From an uncultured Gemmatimonadota bacterium (GTDB lineage: Bacteria; Gemmatimonadota; Gemmatimonadetes; Gemmatimonadales; Gemmatimonadaceae), in contig CAIRBD010000447.1 of assembly GCA_903876745.1 (NCBI GenBank), positions 1-37,354 of the forward strand: a stretch of DNA of 37,354 nt, given 5' to 3'. The position numbers and the translations under genes were made by a program. Below, piece by piece: positions 1-9,475 of this stretch. A model generated the notes under the pieces. The model worked only from the letters and a program-made list of their open reading frames with translations, ran no database searches and had not been told where the DNA came from. Position 1 is the first letter of the stretch. Each line of letters starts with the position of its first letter.

Positions 1-106
1 GACCGTGCCCAATGCGGGCCGTCGTTCCCCCCAAGTCGTTCTGTTCGCAGTACCCGCGTCGTTCCTGCGTTGTTCCTGCGCGTTCCTGCGGCGTCGTTGA
101 GCCCCG
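1..106. repeat. Partial copy (loop and right arm) of a palindromic intergenic element, cut by the window start
   Basis: gtcgttcccc (21-30), cctgcgttgttcctgcg and cctgcggcgtcgttgagccccg (to ~106) match the right arm of the element at 1091-1260. It lies 6 nt beyond the cysK stop (113). Confidence 0.75.
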
Positions 107-112
107 CGCCAC

Positions 113-1030
113 TCAGACGGGAAAGAGCCCTTCCACCGAGAGATACCGCTCCCCGGTGTCGTAGCAGAACGCCAGCACACGGCTCCCGGCGGGCACCGTC
201 GGCAGATGCTTCGCCACGGCGGCGAGCGAGGCACCGCTCGACGGGCCGACGAAGATCCCCTCCTCGCGCGCAGCGCGGCGGGCGTACTCGAACGCCTCGT
301 CCTCGCTCACGGCGATCGTGCCGTCGAGCGTGGCCGTGTTCAGCACGGCGGGGAGGAAGCCGGCGCCGATCCCCTGGATCTTGTGCGGCGAATGCGTGCC
401 GCCGGCGATCACCGTCGACTTCTCGGGCTCCACGGCGAACGTCTTCATCCGGGGAAAACGCGCCTTCAGTGCCTCACTCACGCCCGTGATGTGCCCGCCC
501 GTGCCGACGCCGGTGATGAGCACGTCGAGCCCTTCGGGAAAATCGTCGAGGATCTCCTGCGCCGTGGTGCGGCGGTGGATCTCGGGGTTCGCTTCATTCT
601 CGAACTGCTGCGGCATCCACGCGCCGGGAGTCGCGGCAACGAGCTCCTGCGCGCGGGCGATGGCGCCCTTGATCCCGACTTCGCGTGGCGTGAGCTCGAG
701 CGTCGCGCCGTAGGCCTTGACGATGCGCCGACGTTCGACGGACATCGACTCCGGCATGACGAGGATCAGCGCGTAGCCCTTCGCCGCCGCGGCGAGCGCG
801 AGCCCGATGCCCGTGTTGCCCGATGTCGGCTCGACGATCGTCGCGCCGGGGGTGAGCACGCCGCGACGTTCGGCGTCCTCGATCATCGCGACGGCGATGC
901 GGTCCTTGAGGCTGCCGCCGGGGTTGGCGCGCTCGAGTTTGAGCCACACCTCGGCGCCGGTGCCGAACAGACGGTTGATGCGGACGTGCGGCGTGTTGCC
1001 GATCGTGTCGAGGATGGAGTTGACGCGCAT
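113..1030 (-). CDS. cysK: Cysteine synthase A (O-acetylserine sulfhydrylase)
   Basis: [21 protein letters not shown]..., PLP-Lys context [41 protein letters not shown]. The longer ORF (to 1210) is a run-through into the repeat; ATG at 1030 is preferred. Confidence 0.96.
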   Translation of the reverse strand: MRVNSILDTIGNTPHVRINRLFGTGAEVWLKLERANPGGSLKDRIAVAMIEDAERRGVLTPGATIVEPTSGNTGIGLALAAAAKGYALILVMPESMSVERRRIVKAYGATLELTPREVGIKGAIARAQELVAATPGAWMPQQFENEANPEIHRRTTAQEILDDFPEGLDVLITGVGTGGHITGVSEALKARFPRMKTFAVEPEKSTVIAGGTHSPHKIQGIGAGFLPAVLNTATLDGTIAVSEDEAFEYARRAAREEGIFVGPSSGASLAAVAKHLPTVPAGSRVLAFCYDTGERYLSVEGLFPV

Positions 1031-1051
1031 CTTGGCTCTCGGTTGGGTTAC

Positions 1052-1063
1052 TCGGTTAACCGA
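1052..1063. promoter_or_regulatory. 12-bp palindrome TCGGTTAACCGA upstream of cysK; candidate operator
   Basis: Perfect inverted repeat 21 nt upstream of the cysK ATG, next to a second ctcggtt half-site at 1038-1044. Confidence 0.35.
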
Positions 1064-1090
1064 CGAGCCGAAATCGCGGTTCCATTGGCC

Positions 1091-1260
1091 GGAACTCAAC
1101 AACGCCGCAGGTTTACGCAGAAACGCGCAGGTACTACAGGCACTGCAGGCGAATGGGGAACGACGGCCTGCGTTCGGCGCTGTCGTTCCCCATTCATTCT
1201 TCCTCGTCACTGCACTACCTGCGTTGTTTCTGCGTAAACCTGCGGCGTTGTTGAGTCCCG
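1091..1260. repeat. ~170-bp palindromic intergenic element (REP/MITE-like or attC-like)
   Basis: Left end cggaactcaacaacgccgcaggtttacgcagaaac is inverted at the right end gtttctgcgtaaacctgcggcgttgttgagtcccg (1 mismatch in 35). Inner gaatggggaacgac/gtcgttccccattc is perfect, around a 17-nt loop. Confidence 0.9.
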
Positions 1261-1270
1261 TCGGGCGCTG

Positions 1271-4200
1271 TTACCGCTCCTCGGAGAACCCACCCGCGCC
1301 GCTTGCTCCGCCGCTCACACGTTCGACGTGCAGCACGGCGGTCTGTTCCACCTTGCCGGCCACGACGAGCGAGACCTTGTAGTTGCCCGTGTCGACGAGC
1401 CCCGCCTGGCCGCGGCCCTGCGTGAACAGGCGGTCGCCATATCCACGGAATGCATTGAACAGTCCGCCGAGTTGCCCCATGTCGGGCATCGCGTCGGCGG
1501 CGGGGGCGCCTTCACCCCCGGCACGACCACCCGCGGCGGCACCCGCGCCTGCACCGCGACCGGCTGCCACTTCGCCGGGCCGTTCGTTGAACCGCGCCGG
1601 TCCGGCGCCGCGTCCACCGCCCCCCATCGCGCCCATGAACTGCTGCATCATCCCCATCATCCCTTCGGGCGAGTTGAGCGCCGTGCGCACGCGATCGATC
1701 ATCGCCTTGGGCACCGTGCCTTCCTTCTCGAGCGAATCGAGCGTGTTGAGCAGTTTGCGCTGGTTCACCACGCTGTCGCGCAGCGCCGCCGGCGACAACT
1801 TCACGGCCACCGTCGCGGCCGGGCGACCGCGCAGGTTCCACGTCACGCGGTTCATCCCCGCCGCGCCGCCGGCATTCTGCGTGAACACCGTGTCGCCCAT
1901 CGCGTCCTGCACGACGACCTTCACCCCCGCCGCCGAGGCCCCGAGGCGATAGGTGAAGTCGACGCCGAACGTCGGGCTCTGCCCTTCGAACTGCTTGTGG
2001 CCGTTGTCGCCGCCGTTGATCGGACTCTCACCGTACTCGAACGCCGTCTTCGGCGCGAACAGGTGCGCGGCCTTGGCGAGCACGGCCGCGTTCACCTGCT
2101 CCAGCGCGTGGATGTCGACGATCCAGATGGACCGGCCGTGCGTCGCGGCGATGAGCTCGCCGTCGCGCGGATGGATCTGCAGGTCATGCACGGGCGTGGT
2201 GGGCAGCCCCGTGTTGAACTTCGCCCACGTCTTCCCCTTGTCCATCGACGCGAACGCGCCGATCTCCGTGCCCGCGAACAACAGGTTCGCGTTCTTGGGG
2301 TCCTCACGGATGACGTGCACGAAGTCCACGCTCCCCTTGGGGAGGTTGTTCACGATCGACGCGAACGACTTGCCGCCGTCATTCGTCGCATACAGGTACG
2401 GCGTGAAGTCACCGTTGCGGTGATTGTCGAACGCCACGTAGAACACGTCGTCGCTGGCGTAGCTCGGCTCGATGCGCGACACGTACACGCCGGCCGGCAC
2501 GCCTGGGAATTTGCCGGTGAAGTCCGTCCACGTGCCGCCGTCGTCCTTCGTCATCCACACGTGGCCGTCATCGGTACCGGCGTACAGCCAGCCGGGATGC
2601 CGCGGCGACTCGTTCAACGAGACGATCGTGCCGAACGTCTCGGCGCCCGTCGCGTCGATGGTGATGCCGCCCGTGGTCCTCGTGGACACGCGGATCTTCA
2701 TCGTGTCCTTCGACGTGAGGTCGTTGGAGATGAAGTACATGTCGTCGCCCATCTTCGTGCTCTTGAGCACGCGGTTGGCGCCGAAGTACACCGTCTGGCT
2801 GTTGTGCTTCGAGATGAAGTACGGTGTGTTCCAGTTCCAGCGCAGGTCCATCGCCGCCGAATCGGCGAGCTGCTGCGCACGGAACGCGTCCACGCGCTTC
2901 TTCGCGTCCTTCGACAGCGGCTTGATCGTGTCGCCGCGCGTCACGACGATCGAATCCTCCCACTGCAGATATGCCGGGCGCCACTGCGGCTTGCGCATCG
3001 AGACACGCTCTCCCGTGGCGAAGTTCAGGCGCCCGATGGCGCCGCCCTGCGATTCGGAGAAGATCCAGTTGGGGTCGTCGGCGCTCTGCTGCGTGACGAA
3101 CCCGTCGCCGCCGCCCACGTTGTGCCACATCGCGTTGGTGATGCTGCCGCGCTGGCGACGGCTCGGGCCGCACCAGCTGCCGTTGTCCTGCAGCCCGCCG
3201 CATACACGGTACGGGATCTGGTAATCGAACGACACGTTGTAGAACTGCCCGATGGCGAGCACGTTCACGAACTCGTAGTTGCCGCCGCCGTCCCAGCTCT
3301 GGCTCACGCCGCCGTCGTCGCCGACGATGAGGTGCGACGGGTCCTTCGGGTCGATCCACATCGCGTGATGATCGACGTGGATGCCCTGCGTGGCGTTCAT
3401 CGCCGTCTTGCCGCCGTCATTGCTCACCTTCACCGGCGTGCTCGACCAGTACACGCGATCGGGGTTGTCCGGTGTCACGCGCACCTGCGAGTAATAGAAG
3501 GGGCGCGTGTCCTCGTCGTTCGTCTTCGTCCACGTGCCGCCGCCGTCGGCCGAGCGATAGAGCCCGCTGGGCGACTTCTGCGCCTTCACCTTCGCGTCCT
3601 TCTTGGCGTTCGCGGCGGTGTCGGCCTCGACCATCGCGTACATCACGTCAGGTTTCGAGGGCGCGATGGCGATGCCGATGCGTCCCTTCATCGACTCGGG
3701 GAAGCCGTTCCCCTTCACTTCGGTGAACGTCTTGCCGGCGTCGGTGCTTTTCCAGAGCGCAGAACCCGGTCCGCCCGAGTTGAGGGAATACGGGCCGCGC
3801 ACACGTTCGTAGCTTGCCGCCCACACGACGTCGGGATTGCGCGGGTCGAGGGCGACGTCCACGAACCCGGCTTTGTCGCTGATGAACTTGATCTTCGTCC
3901 AGGTGACGCCGCCGTCGGTCGTCTTGTAGAGCCCGCGATCGGCGTTCGAAGTCCAGGCGGCGCCGAGTGCGGCGACGTACGCGGTGTTCGGGTCCTTCGG
4001 GTGCACGACGATGCGGCCGATATGCTGCGTCTCCTTGAGCCCCATGAACTTCCAGCTCTTGCCGCCGTCGGCCGACTTCCAGAGCCCGGCGCCCGGCGAC
4101 ATCGAGTTGCGCGAGTTGGGCTCGCCGGTGCCGTAGTACACGACGTTGGTGTCGCTCGGTGCGATGGCGATCATGCCGCCGCTCGAAACGTGTGCGGTGT

Positions 4201-4441
4201 CGAGCACGGCCCTGAACGTGGTGCCGGCGTTGGCGGTCTTGAACAGGCCGCCTCCGGCCGACGCGACGTAGAATGTGCGCGACGGCCAGGGGATGCCTTG
4301 GATGTCGGTGATGCGCCCGCCCATGTTGGCGGGACCGATGCTGCGCCAGCGGAAGGCGGCGGCGGTGGCGCTGTCGAGTTGCTGCGCCGAGAGCGGCGCG
4401 GCGACGAGGGCGAGCGTGAGGATTCGGCGGAGGATGCGCAT
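1271..4441 (-). CDS. Exported BNR/Asp-box, VPS10/sortilin-like beta-propeller protein (often annotated glycosyl hydrolase)
   Basis: Signal peptide MRILRRILTLALVAAPLSAQQ; WRSIGPANMGGRITD; many S-x-D-x-G-x-x-W repeats (KSADGGKSWKF, KTTDGGVTWTK, KSTDAGKTFTE, MTKDDGGTWTDF). Gly/Ala/Arg-rich C-terminal segment. Confidence 0.9.
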   Translation of the reverse strand: MRILRRILTLALVAAPLSAQQLDSATAAAFRWRSIGPANMGGRITDIQGIPWPSRTFYVASAGGGLFKTANAGTTFRAVLDTAHVSSGGMIAIAPSDTNVVYYGTGEPNSRNSMSPGAGLWKSADGGKSWKFMGLKETQHIGRIVVHPKDPNTAYVAALGAAWTSNADRGLYKTTDGGVTWTKIKFISDKAGFVDVALDPRNPDVVWAASYERVRGPYSLNSGGPGSALWKSTDAGKTFTEVKGNGFPESMKGRIGIAIAPSKPDVMYAMVEADTAANAKKDAKVKAQKSPSGLYRSADGGGTWTKTNDEDTRPFYYSQVRVTPDNPDRVYWSSTPVKVSNDGGKTAMNATQGIHVDHHAMWIDPKDPSHLIVGDDGGVSQSWDGGGNYEFVNVLAIGQFYNVSFDYQIPYRVCGGLQDNGSWCGPSRRQRGSITNAMWHNVGGGDGFVTQQSADDPNWIFSESQGGAIGRLNFATGERVSMRKPQWRPAYLQWEDSIVVTRGDTIKPLSKDAKKRVDAFRAQQLADSAAMDLRWNWNTPYFISKHNSQTVYFGANRVLKSTKMGDDMYFISNDLTSKDTMKIRVSTRTTGGITIDATGAETFGTIVSLNESPRHPGWLYAGTDDGHVWMTKDDGGTWTDFTGKFPGVPAGVYVSRIEPSYASDDVFYVAFDNHRNGDFTPYLYATNDGGKSFASIVNNLPKGSVDFVHVIREDPKNANLLFAGTEIGAFASMDKGKTWAKFNTGLPTTPVHDLQIHPRDGELIAATHGRSIWIVDIHALEQVNAAVLAKAAHLFAPKTAFEYGESPINGGDNGHKQFEGQSPTFGVDFTYRLGASAAGVKVVVQDAMGDTVFTQNAGGAAGMNRVTWNLRGRPAATVAVKLSPAALRDSVVNQRKLLNTLDSLEKEGTVPKAMIDRVRTALNSPEGMMGMMQQFMGAMGGGGRGAGPARFNERPGEVAAGRGAGAGAAAGGRAGGEGAPAADAMPDMGQLGGLFNAFRGYGDRLFTQGRGQAGLVDTGNYKVSLVVAGKVEQTAVLHVERVSGGASGAGGFSEER

Positions 4442-4657
4442 GTCCGGTGGAGTGGAGATAGGAGAAGTGGAACCGGAACCGATGAACGTCTAAGGGTACG
4501 GCGGCGCGGGTCGTTGGGGGGAGGGGATACGCTCACAAAGGTACGGGGGAACGAGGACTAACTGCGGTGGCCGGCACCCGTCAAATTGCAAGATTGTGCC
4601 CACGCCGGCGATGCCGGCTCGTCGGCAGACTCGCACCACCCGGCATCCACCGCTCCC

Positions 4658-7195
4658 GTGCCCGTCACACTTCGTCGCGAAACAGGGTTGATCGTCGCTG
4701 CGGGACTCTCGCGCCGCGGTGCGTGGTTGTTGGCGGCGACCTGGGCCTTCGCCGTCGCCTACATCGCGGTGCTCGCCCTGCGACTCGGCGAGGACACGGC
4801 GCGGTTCGAGGAACTCGCGTACATCCCGCTCGCCCTCGCCGCCGCGTTCGGCGCGCACGTGGCGGGCCGCCGCGCCGACGTGAGCACGCGGGACCGCACG
4901 GCGTGGACGCTGGTGGCGATCTGTTGGCTGCTCGTCGCGGTCGGCGAGCTTGGCTGGCTGACGCAGACGCCGGCGCGTCTCTTCGGGGTTGATCTGCTCA
5001 CCCTCCTTGACGGCGTCGTCGGCCGTCCCATCACGGTGATCGCGTTCGCCTTGATGATCCGTCGGCCGCGCGGCCGATACGCCTACGGCAAGCTGCTGAC
5101 GGAAGTCGCGCTCGTGTTGATCGTGATCGCGACGCTCGTCTGGTTCTATCAGTTCGCCGGCGATACCGACACGGGAACATTGCCGGCCGCGACGCTGGCG
5201 ACGCCCGATCTGATGCTGGCGTGGGGCGAATTCGCGATGCTCCTGACGGTGGCGATCGTGCTGCACCGGCCGTATGCGTTCGGCGGCGGCGGGGCGCTGC
5301 AGTTGATGGCGGTGTCGAAGCTGGCGTCGACGATCGGGGCGTTCCTCGGCGAGGATGCGCGGCTGACCGGCTGGGTGCCGTCGCATCAGGCGTCGTCGAT
5401 GGTGCTCGCCGTGTGCGCGGCCGGCTTCGCGAGCGCCGGTCTCCTCTTTGCGTGCTTCGACCGGCAGCGCGGCAACCGCACGGAATGGCCGCGAGACGTC
5501 CGGGTACTGCCGTACGTCGCGCTGATGACCCTCGGGATGCTCATCGTCCTCGAGATCAAGGAGGAGCAACTCAACGGCCCGGTGGTCGAGATCCTCGTAC
5601 TGGCGCTCATGCTGGCGATGGCGGTCACGGTGCTGCGGATGATCGTCGCCGGAGCGCAGCTCGCGACACTTGCCAGGGAGCGCGAAGCCCAGTCGCACCG
5701 GCTGACGACGCTCGTGCGGCGCTCGCACGAGGCGGTGCTCGTCGTGGACCTCTCCGGGGCGATCACGTTCGCCAGTCCGTCGGCCGGGCAGCTGCTCGCC
5801 GCCGGCTCGGCGGACGTCACGGGACACACCCTGCTCGATCACACGGCGGAGTCTAGCCGCGCCGACATCGACTCGATGCTGCGCGCGCCGAAGGATGGCG
5901 TGCTGCTCACGTGGCGGTGCGGCGCAGCGGGGAGTCTGCGCGACGTCGAATCACTGGTCACCGATCTTCGCGACGAGCCCGGCGTGCATGGCGTGGTGTT
6001 GCACTGCCGCGACGTGACGGAACGCGGGCGCATGGAGCGCGAGCAGCGCCAGACGCAGAAGCTGGAGGCGATCGGGCTGCTCGCCGGCGGTATCGCGCAC
6101 GATTTCAACAACCTGCTCACCGTCATCCGCGCGAACGCGGAACTGCTGCGGGGCGACCGGCCGGAGCTCGACCCGCTCGAAGTGAACGAGATCGAACGCG
6201 CCTCCGACCGCGGCGCCGCACTCTGCCGGCAGCTGCTGGCGTTCAGCCGCTCCGACGCGCCGCTGCGCGAACACCAGGACATCGGCGCGCTGCTTGCGGA
6301 CGTCGAGCCGATGCTGCGCCGTTTGCTGCCACGCACCGTCCAGCTCGTGATGCGGGCGGCACCGCACACCGTGTTCGCGCAGGCCGACACGGTGCAGCTG
6401 GACGTGGCGCTGCTGAATCTCGTGAGCAATGCGCGCGACGCGATGCCCGATGGCGGCGTGGTGTCGGTGGAACTCGACCGCGTTGATGTGGTCGAGGGCG
6501 ATCGTCTGCACCAGCGGGCCGTCCCCGCCGGGGCCTATGCGTGCCTTGCCGTGCGCGACGACGGCGAAGGGATGGATGACGAAGCCCTCGCGCACGCCTT
6601 CGAGCCCTTCTTCACGACCAAGCCGCAGGGAAAGGGTACCGGACTCGGCTTGGCGACGGTGCACGGCGTGATCACGTCGCACGGCGGCTTCGTGCGCATC
6701 GACTCGGCGCGCGGTCGTGGCACCGTGGTGACGATCCTCCTCCCGTTCGCGGCGCGCGCCGCGCCGCGTCCTCGCGTGAACACGCCGGCGGTGACGCCGG
6801 CCGGTGCGCGCGGGCGCGTGCTCGTGGTGGAGGACGAAGAGGCGATCCGCGCGCTCGTCGTCCGCTCGCTCGCGCGCGCCGGCTACGAGACGCTCGAGGC
6901 GACCGACGGCGTGGCGGCGCTCGAGCTGCTCGAGCACGAAGGATGGAAGGTGGATCTGGTACTTTCCGACATGACGATGCCGCGCATGAGTGGCGCTACG
7001 CTCGTGCGCCGTGTGCGCGGCGATCATCCGGAGATCGCCCTCGTCGTGATGAGCGGCTACACGCGCGACGACGGCGGTTCGACGCCACCACCACCACCCG
7101 ACGTGGCGCACATCACCAAACCGTTCGCGCTCGGCGAGCTCACGCGCGTGGTGCGCGAGACGATCGAGACGAAGAAGGCGGGCGCGGCCGTCTAG
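4658..7195 (+). CDS. Hybrid sensor histidine kinase/response regulator (membrane sensor, PAS, HisKA, HATPase, REC)
   Basis: Multiple N-terminal TM segments; H-box GIAHDFNNLLTVIRANAELL; NLVSNARDAMPDGG; FEPFFTTKPQGKGTGLGLATVHG; REC VLVVEDEEAIRALV...LSDMTMPRMSG...KPFALGEL. Start uncertain: the track ORF begins at TTG 4586; GTG 4658 is preferred. Confidence 0.9.
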   Translation: MPVTLRRETGLIVAAGLSRRGAWLLAATWAFAVAYIAVLALRLGEDTARFEELAYIPLALAAAFGAHVAGRRADVSTRDRTAWTLVAICWLLVAVGELGWLTQTPARLFGVDLLTLLDGVVGRPITVIAFALMIRRPRGRYAYGKLLTEVALVLIVIATLVWFYQFAGDTDTGTLPAATLATPDLMLAWGEFAMLLTVAIVLHRPYAFGGGGALQLMAVSKLASTIGAFLGEDARLTGWVPSHQASSMVLAVCAAGFASAGLLFACFDRQRGNRTEWPRDVRVLPYVALMTLGMLIVLEIKEEQLNGPVVEILVLALMLAMAVTVLRMIVAGAQLATLAREREAQSHRLTTLVRRSHEAVLVVDLSGAITFASPSAGQLLAAGSADVTGHTLLDHTAESSRADIDSMLRAPKDGVLLTWRCGAAGSLRDVESLVTDLRDEPGVHGVVLHCRDVTERGRMEREQRQTQKLEAIGLLAGGIAHDFNNLLTVIRANAELLRGDRPELDPLEVNEIERASDRGAALCRQLLAFSRSDAPLREHQDIGALLADVEPMLRRLLPRTVQLVMRAAPHTVFAQADTVQLDVALLNLVSNARDAMPDGGVVSVELDRVDVVEGDRLHQRAVPAGAYACLAVRDDGEGMDDEALAHAFEPFFTTKPQGKGTGLGLATVHGVITSHGGFVRIDSARGRGTVVTILLPFAARAAPRPRVNTPAVTPAGARGRVLVVEDEEAIRALVVRSLARAGYETLEATDGVAALELLEHEGWKVDLVLSDMTMPRMSGATLVRRVRGDHPEIALVVMSGYTRDDGGSTPPPPPDVAHITKPFALGELTRVVRETIETKKAGAAV

Positions 7196-7206
7196 CCGCG
7201 CCCGCC
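7177..7206. terminator. GC-rich hairpin overlapping the stop codon, between convergent genes
   Basis: ggcgggcgcggc-cgtcta-gccgcgcccgcc: perfect 12-bp stem, 6-nt loop. The loop and stem contain the TAG stop at 7193-7195. Confidence 0.5.
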
Positions 7207-7243
7207 GGTCCTCCCTGTCAGCGCGCGCCGCGGCGCGCCGGGC

Positions 7244-9340
7244 TCACGGGACGATGCCCGGCATCGAACTCGGGATGCCGATCGATTCGGCGGACGGGAG
7301 TTTCTTCGTGCGGTTCATCTCGTTGCGCGCCGCCGCGACCTTGTCGCCGCGCTGGATCCAGAGTTGCGCGGCGATGTCGAAGCGTTCGAGCACGTTGCGC
7401 ATGAAATACGGTTTACTCTCGCCCAGCCATGCCTTCTCGAAGAGTTCGCGCCCGAGCACGTAGCCGTCACGCAGATCCTGCGTGCGCGCGTTGATGCGCG
7501 AGCTGATCTCGCTGAGGTCGTGCCCCGGCGAACTGCCGGCCACCGGATTGCCGGCGCGCGCGTAGTACTGCACGATCTCGTCGGCGAGTTCGAATTTCAT
7601 GCCGATGAAATCCATGCGCCGCGCCCCCATCTCGATGGCGTCGAGCGCGGCGGTCTCGCGGATGCCCGGCTGACGCCGCGCCTGCGCGATAAGCACGATC
7701 GCGCTCTCGGCGAGGATGCGGTAGTCGCGTGACACGACGCGGATCTTCTGCGCGGCGATCTGCCCGTCCGCGGAGTAGGGATCGAGCCAATAGAGTTCGT
7801 TGGTCGCCTCTCCCACGCCCGACTTCTGCAGCATCACGTGCGCCGCGGCGAGCTTGAGCATCGCGGCGTCGATCTTGCCGCTCGCGTCGCCGTGGAACTG
7901 CAGGCCGTAGCTGTGCTGGAAGTCGTCGATGGAACTCTCGCCGGACTGCCAACTCGCGGCGGCGCCGTAGAGGAAACCGTACCACGTCTCGCTGAAGATC
8001 GCCTCACCGTCGTCGCCCCACGTGGTGTTGATGACCCCGGTGGACCCCATCTTCTGGCCGTCGCGGATGAACCCCTGGATGTTCCGCAGGCCGATGTCGT
8101 AGTTGGGGAAGACGCGGTTCCAGTTGTTCACCCCCGGCGCGACCCACGTCTCGATCCCGGCGTCGGCGAACGGCTTCACGTAGCGCTCGAAGTTCTTCAC
8201 GCTCCAGTAGTCCCACCCCACCGCGATCATGTCCTTGGGGAGCGACTTCACGAGGTCGCCGTGGTTCTGCGCCACGTCGCCCCAGAACAAGAGCCGCTTG
8301 CCGCTCGGTTTGAGCGCGGCCTCGATGTCCTTGAGGAACCCAAGGTAGACGGCGCCCATCCCCTCCTTCTGCACACGATCCTTGGTGCGGCCGAGCCCGA
8401 GTTCGAAGGTCTCGTCGGCGCCGATGTGCAGGAACTTCGACGGGAAGAGCGAATCGATCTCGGCGAACATGCTCTTGATGAGCGGGAGCGAGTTCGGGTC
8501 GCCCGGCGCGAGCACGTGGCCGTGCGGTGTCTCGCCGAGGCCGGCGTAGATGTCGTACTTGAGCAGATGGTGCAGATGGCCGAAGGCCTCCTGCTCGGGA
8601 ATCACGTCGACGTGGTACTTCTTCGCGTACGCCACGAGTTCCCGGATGTCCTCCGGACTCGTGCTGCCGCCGGGGGGCGCGATGAGCGGGTTGTCGGCGT
8701 AGGCGAGCGTGTGTTCGTAGTAGGGCGAGAACACGTTCAGTTTGTACGCCGCGAGCAGTCGGATCTGCTTCTTCTGGAAGTCGAGCGTGGGGATGCGGCC
8801 GCGCGAGAGATCGTCCTGCCATCCGCGGTACTTCATCGCCGGCCAGTCGCGGATGGTCGCGAGCTGCACGCGGACTTTGGCGCCGTCGGTGCGGACGAGC
8901 TGCTTGAGCGTCTGCGCGCCGTAGAAGATGCCGGCGGCGCTCGCGGCCACGACGTGCGCGTTCTCCGCCGTCGTCACGAGCACGTAGCCTTCGGCCTTCA
9001 TCTCGCTGGTGAACGTGAGGTGGTGGTCGGCGAGGATCTTGTCGGCGAGCGGCGTGCCGAGCCGCGCGAAGGTGATGCGGTAGGCGCCGTCGGGACCGCC
9101 GATGACCGACTTGATGCCGCGCTCTTTGAGGGCATCGGCCAGGTCGTGCGCGGCGAACTTGTCGTCGTCGTTCGCCGGTGCTGCGATCGTGACCGACCGG
9201 GGCAGCTCCGCCAGGGTCGAGGCCGAGATGTCGCGCGGCTTGGGGATGAGGTGCGGATCGTCGGCGGAGCGCGCGCGGGCGGTCGCCGGCAGCACCAGCG
9301 CGATCATGAAGGCGGCGAGAAGCGGACGGGACGTTTTCAT
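7244..9340 (-). CDS. Exported GH20 beta-N-acetylhexosaminidase-like protein
   Basis: Signal peptide MKTSRPLLAAFMIALVLPATARA; GH20b-like N-terminal region; catalytic D-E pair in FLHIGADETFELG; LLFWGDVAQN. Confidence 0.88.
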   Translation of the reverse strand: MKTSRPLLAAFMIALVLPATARARSADDPHLIPKPRDISASTLAELPRSVTIAAPANDDDKFAAHDLADALKERGIKSVIGGPDGAYRITFARLGTPLADKILADHHLTFTSEMKAEGYVLVTTAENAHVVAASAAGIFYGAQTLKQLVRTDGAKVRVQLATIRDWPAMKYRGWQDDLSRGRIPTLDFQKKQIRLLAAYKLNVFSPYYEHTLAYADNPLIAPPGGSTSPEDIRELVAYAKKYHVDVIPEQEAFGHLHHLLKYDIYAGLGETPHGHVLAPGDPNSLPLIKSMFAEIDSLFPSKFLHIGADETFELGLGRTKDRVQKEGMGAVYLGFLKDIEAALKPSGKRLLFWGDVAQNHGDLVKSLPKDMIAVGWDYWSVKNFERYVKPFADAGIETWVAPGVNNWNRVFPNYDIGLRNIQGFIRDGQKMGSTGVINTTWGDDGEAIFSETWYGFLYGAAASWQSGESSIDDFQHSYGLQFHGDASGKIDAAMLKLAAAHVMLQKSGVGEATNELYWLDPYSADGQIAAQKIRVVSRDYRILAESAIVLIAQARRQPGIRETAALDAIEMGARRMDFIGMKFELADEIVQYYARAGNPVAGSSPGHDLSEISSRINARTQDLRDGYVLGRELFEKAWLGESKPYFMRNVLERFDIAAQLWIQRGDKVAAARNEMNRTKKLPSAESIGIPSSMPGIVP

Positions 9341-9420
9341 GTGAGTTGGGCGCTCGCGTGGGTGGCGTGGCGGAGTGCGGCTTCGCTGGAATGTCGAGGC
9401 GCGCTCAGGCGGGGGCAAGC

Positions 9421-9455
9421 GGCACCGCCGGTGCCCGGCGTGCACGGGCGCCGGG
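9421..9455. terminator. Overlapping hairpins downstream of the second hybrid kinase (minus strand)
   Basis: ggcacc-gcc-ggtgcc (9421-9435) and cccggcg-tgcacggg-cgccggg (9434-9455). They overlap at 9434-9435 and start ~20 nt past the kinase stop. Confidence 0.4.
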
Positions 9456-9475
9456 CGGACGCTCGTGGTAGTTCG

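Noticed and set aside
1328-4561. 1077-aa plus-strand ORF opposite the BNR gene
   Set aside because: Arg/His/Val-rich composition with no recognisable domain; the opposite strand encodes a clear propeller protein. Spurious ORF from high GC.
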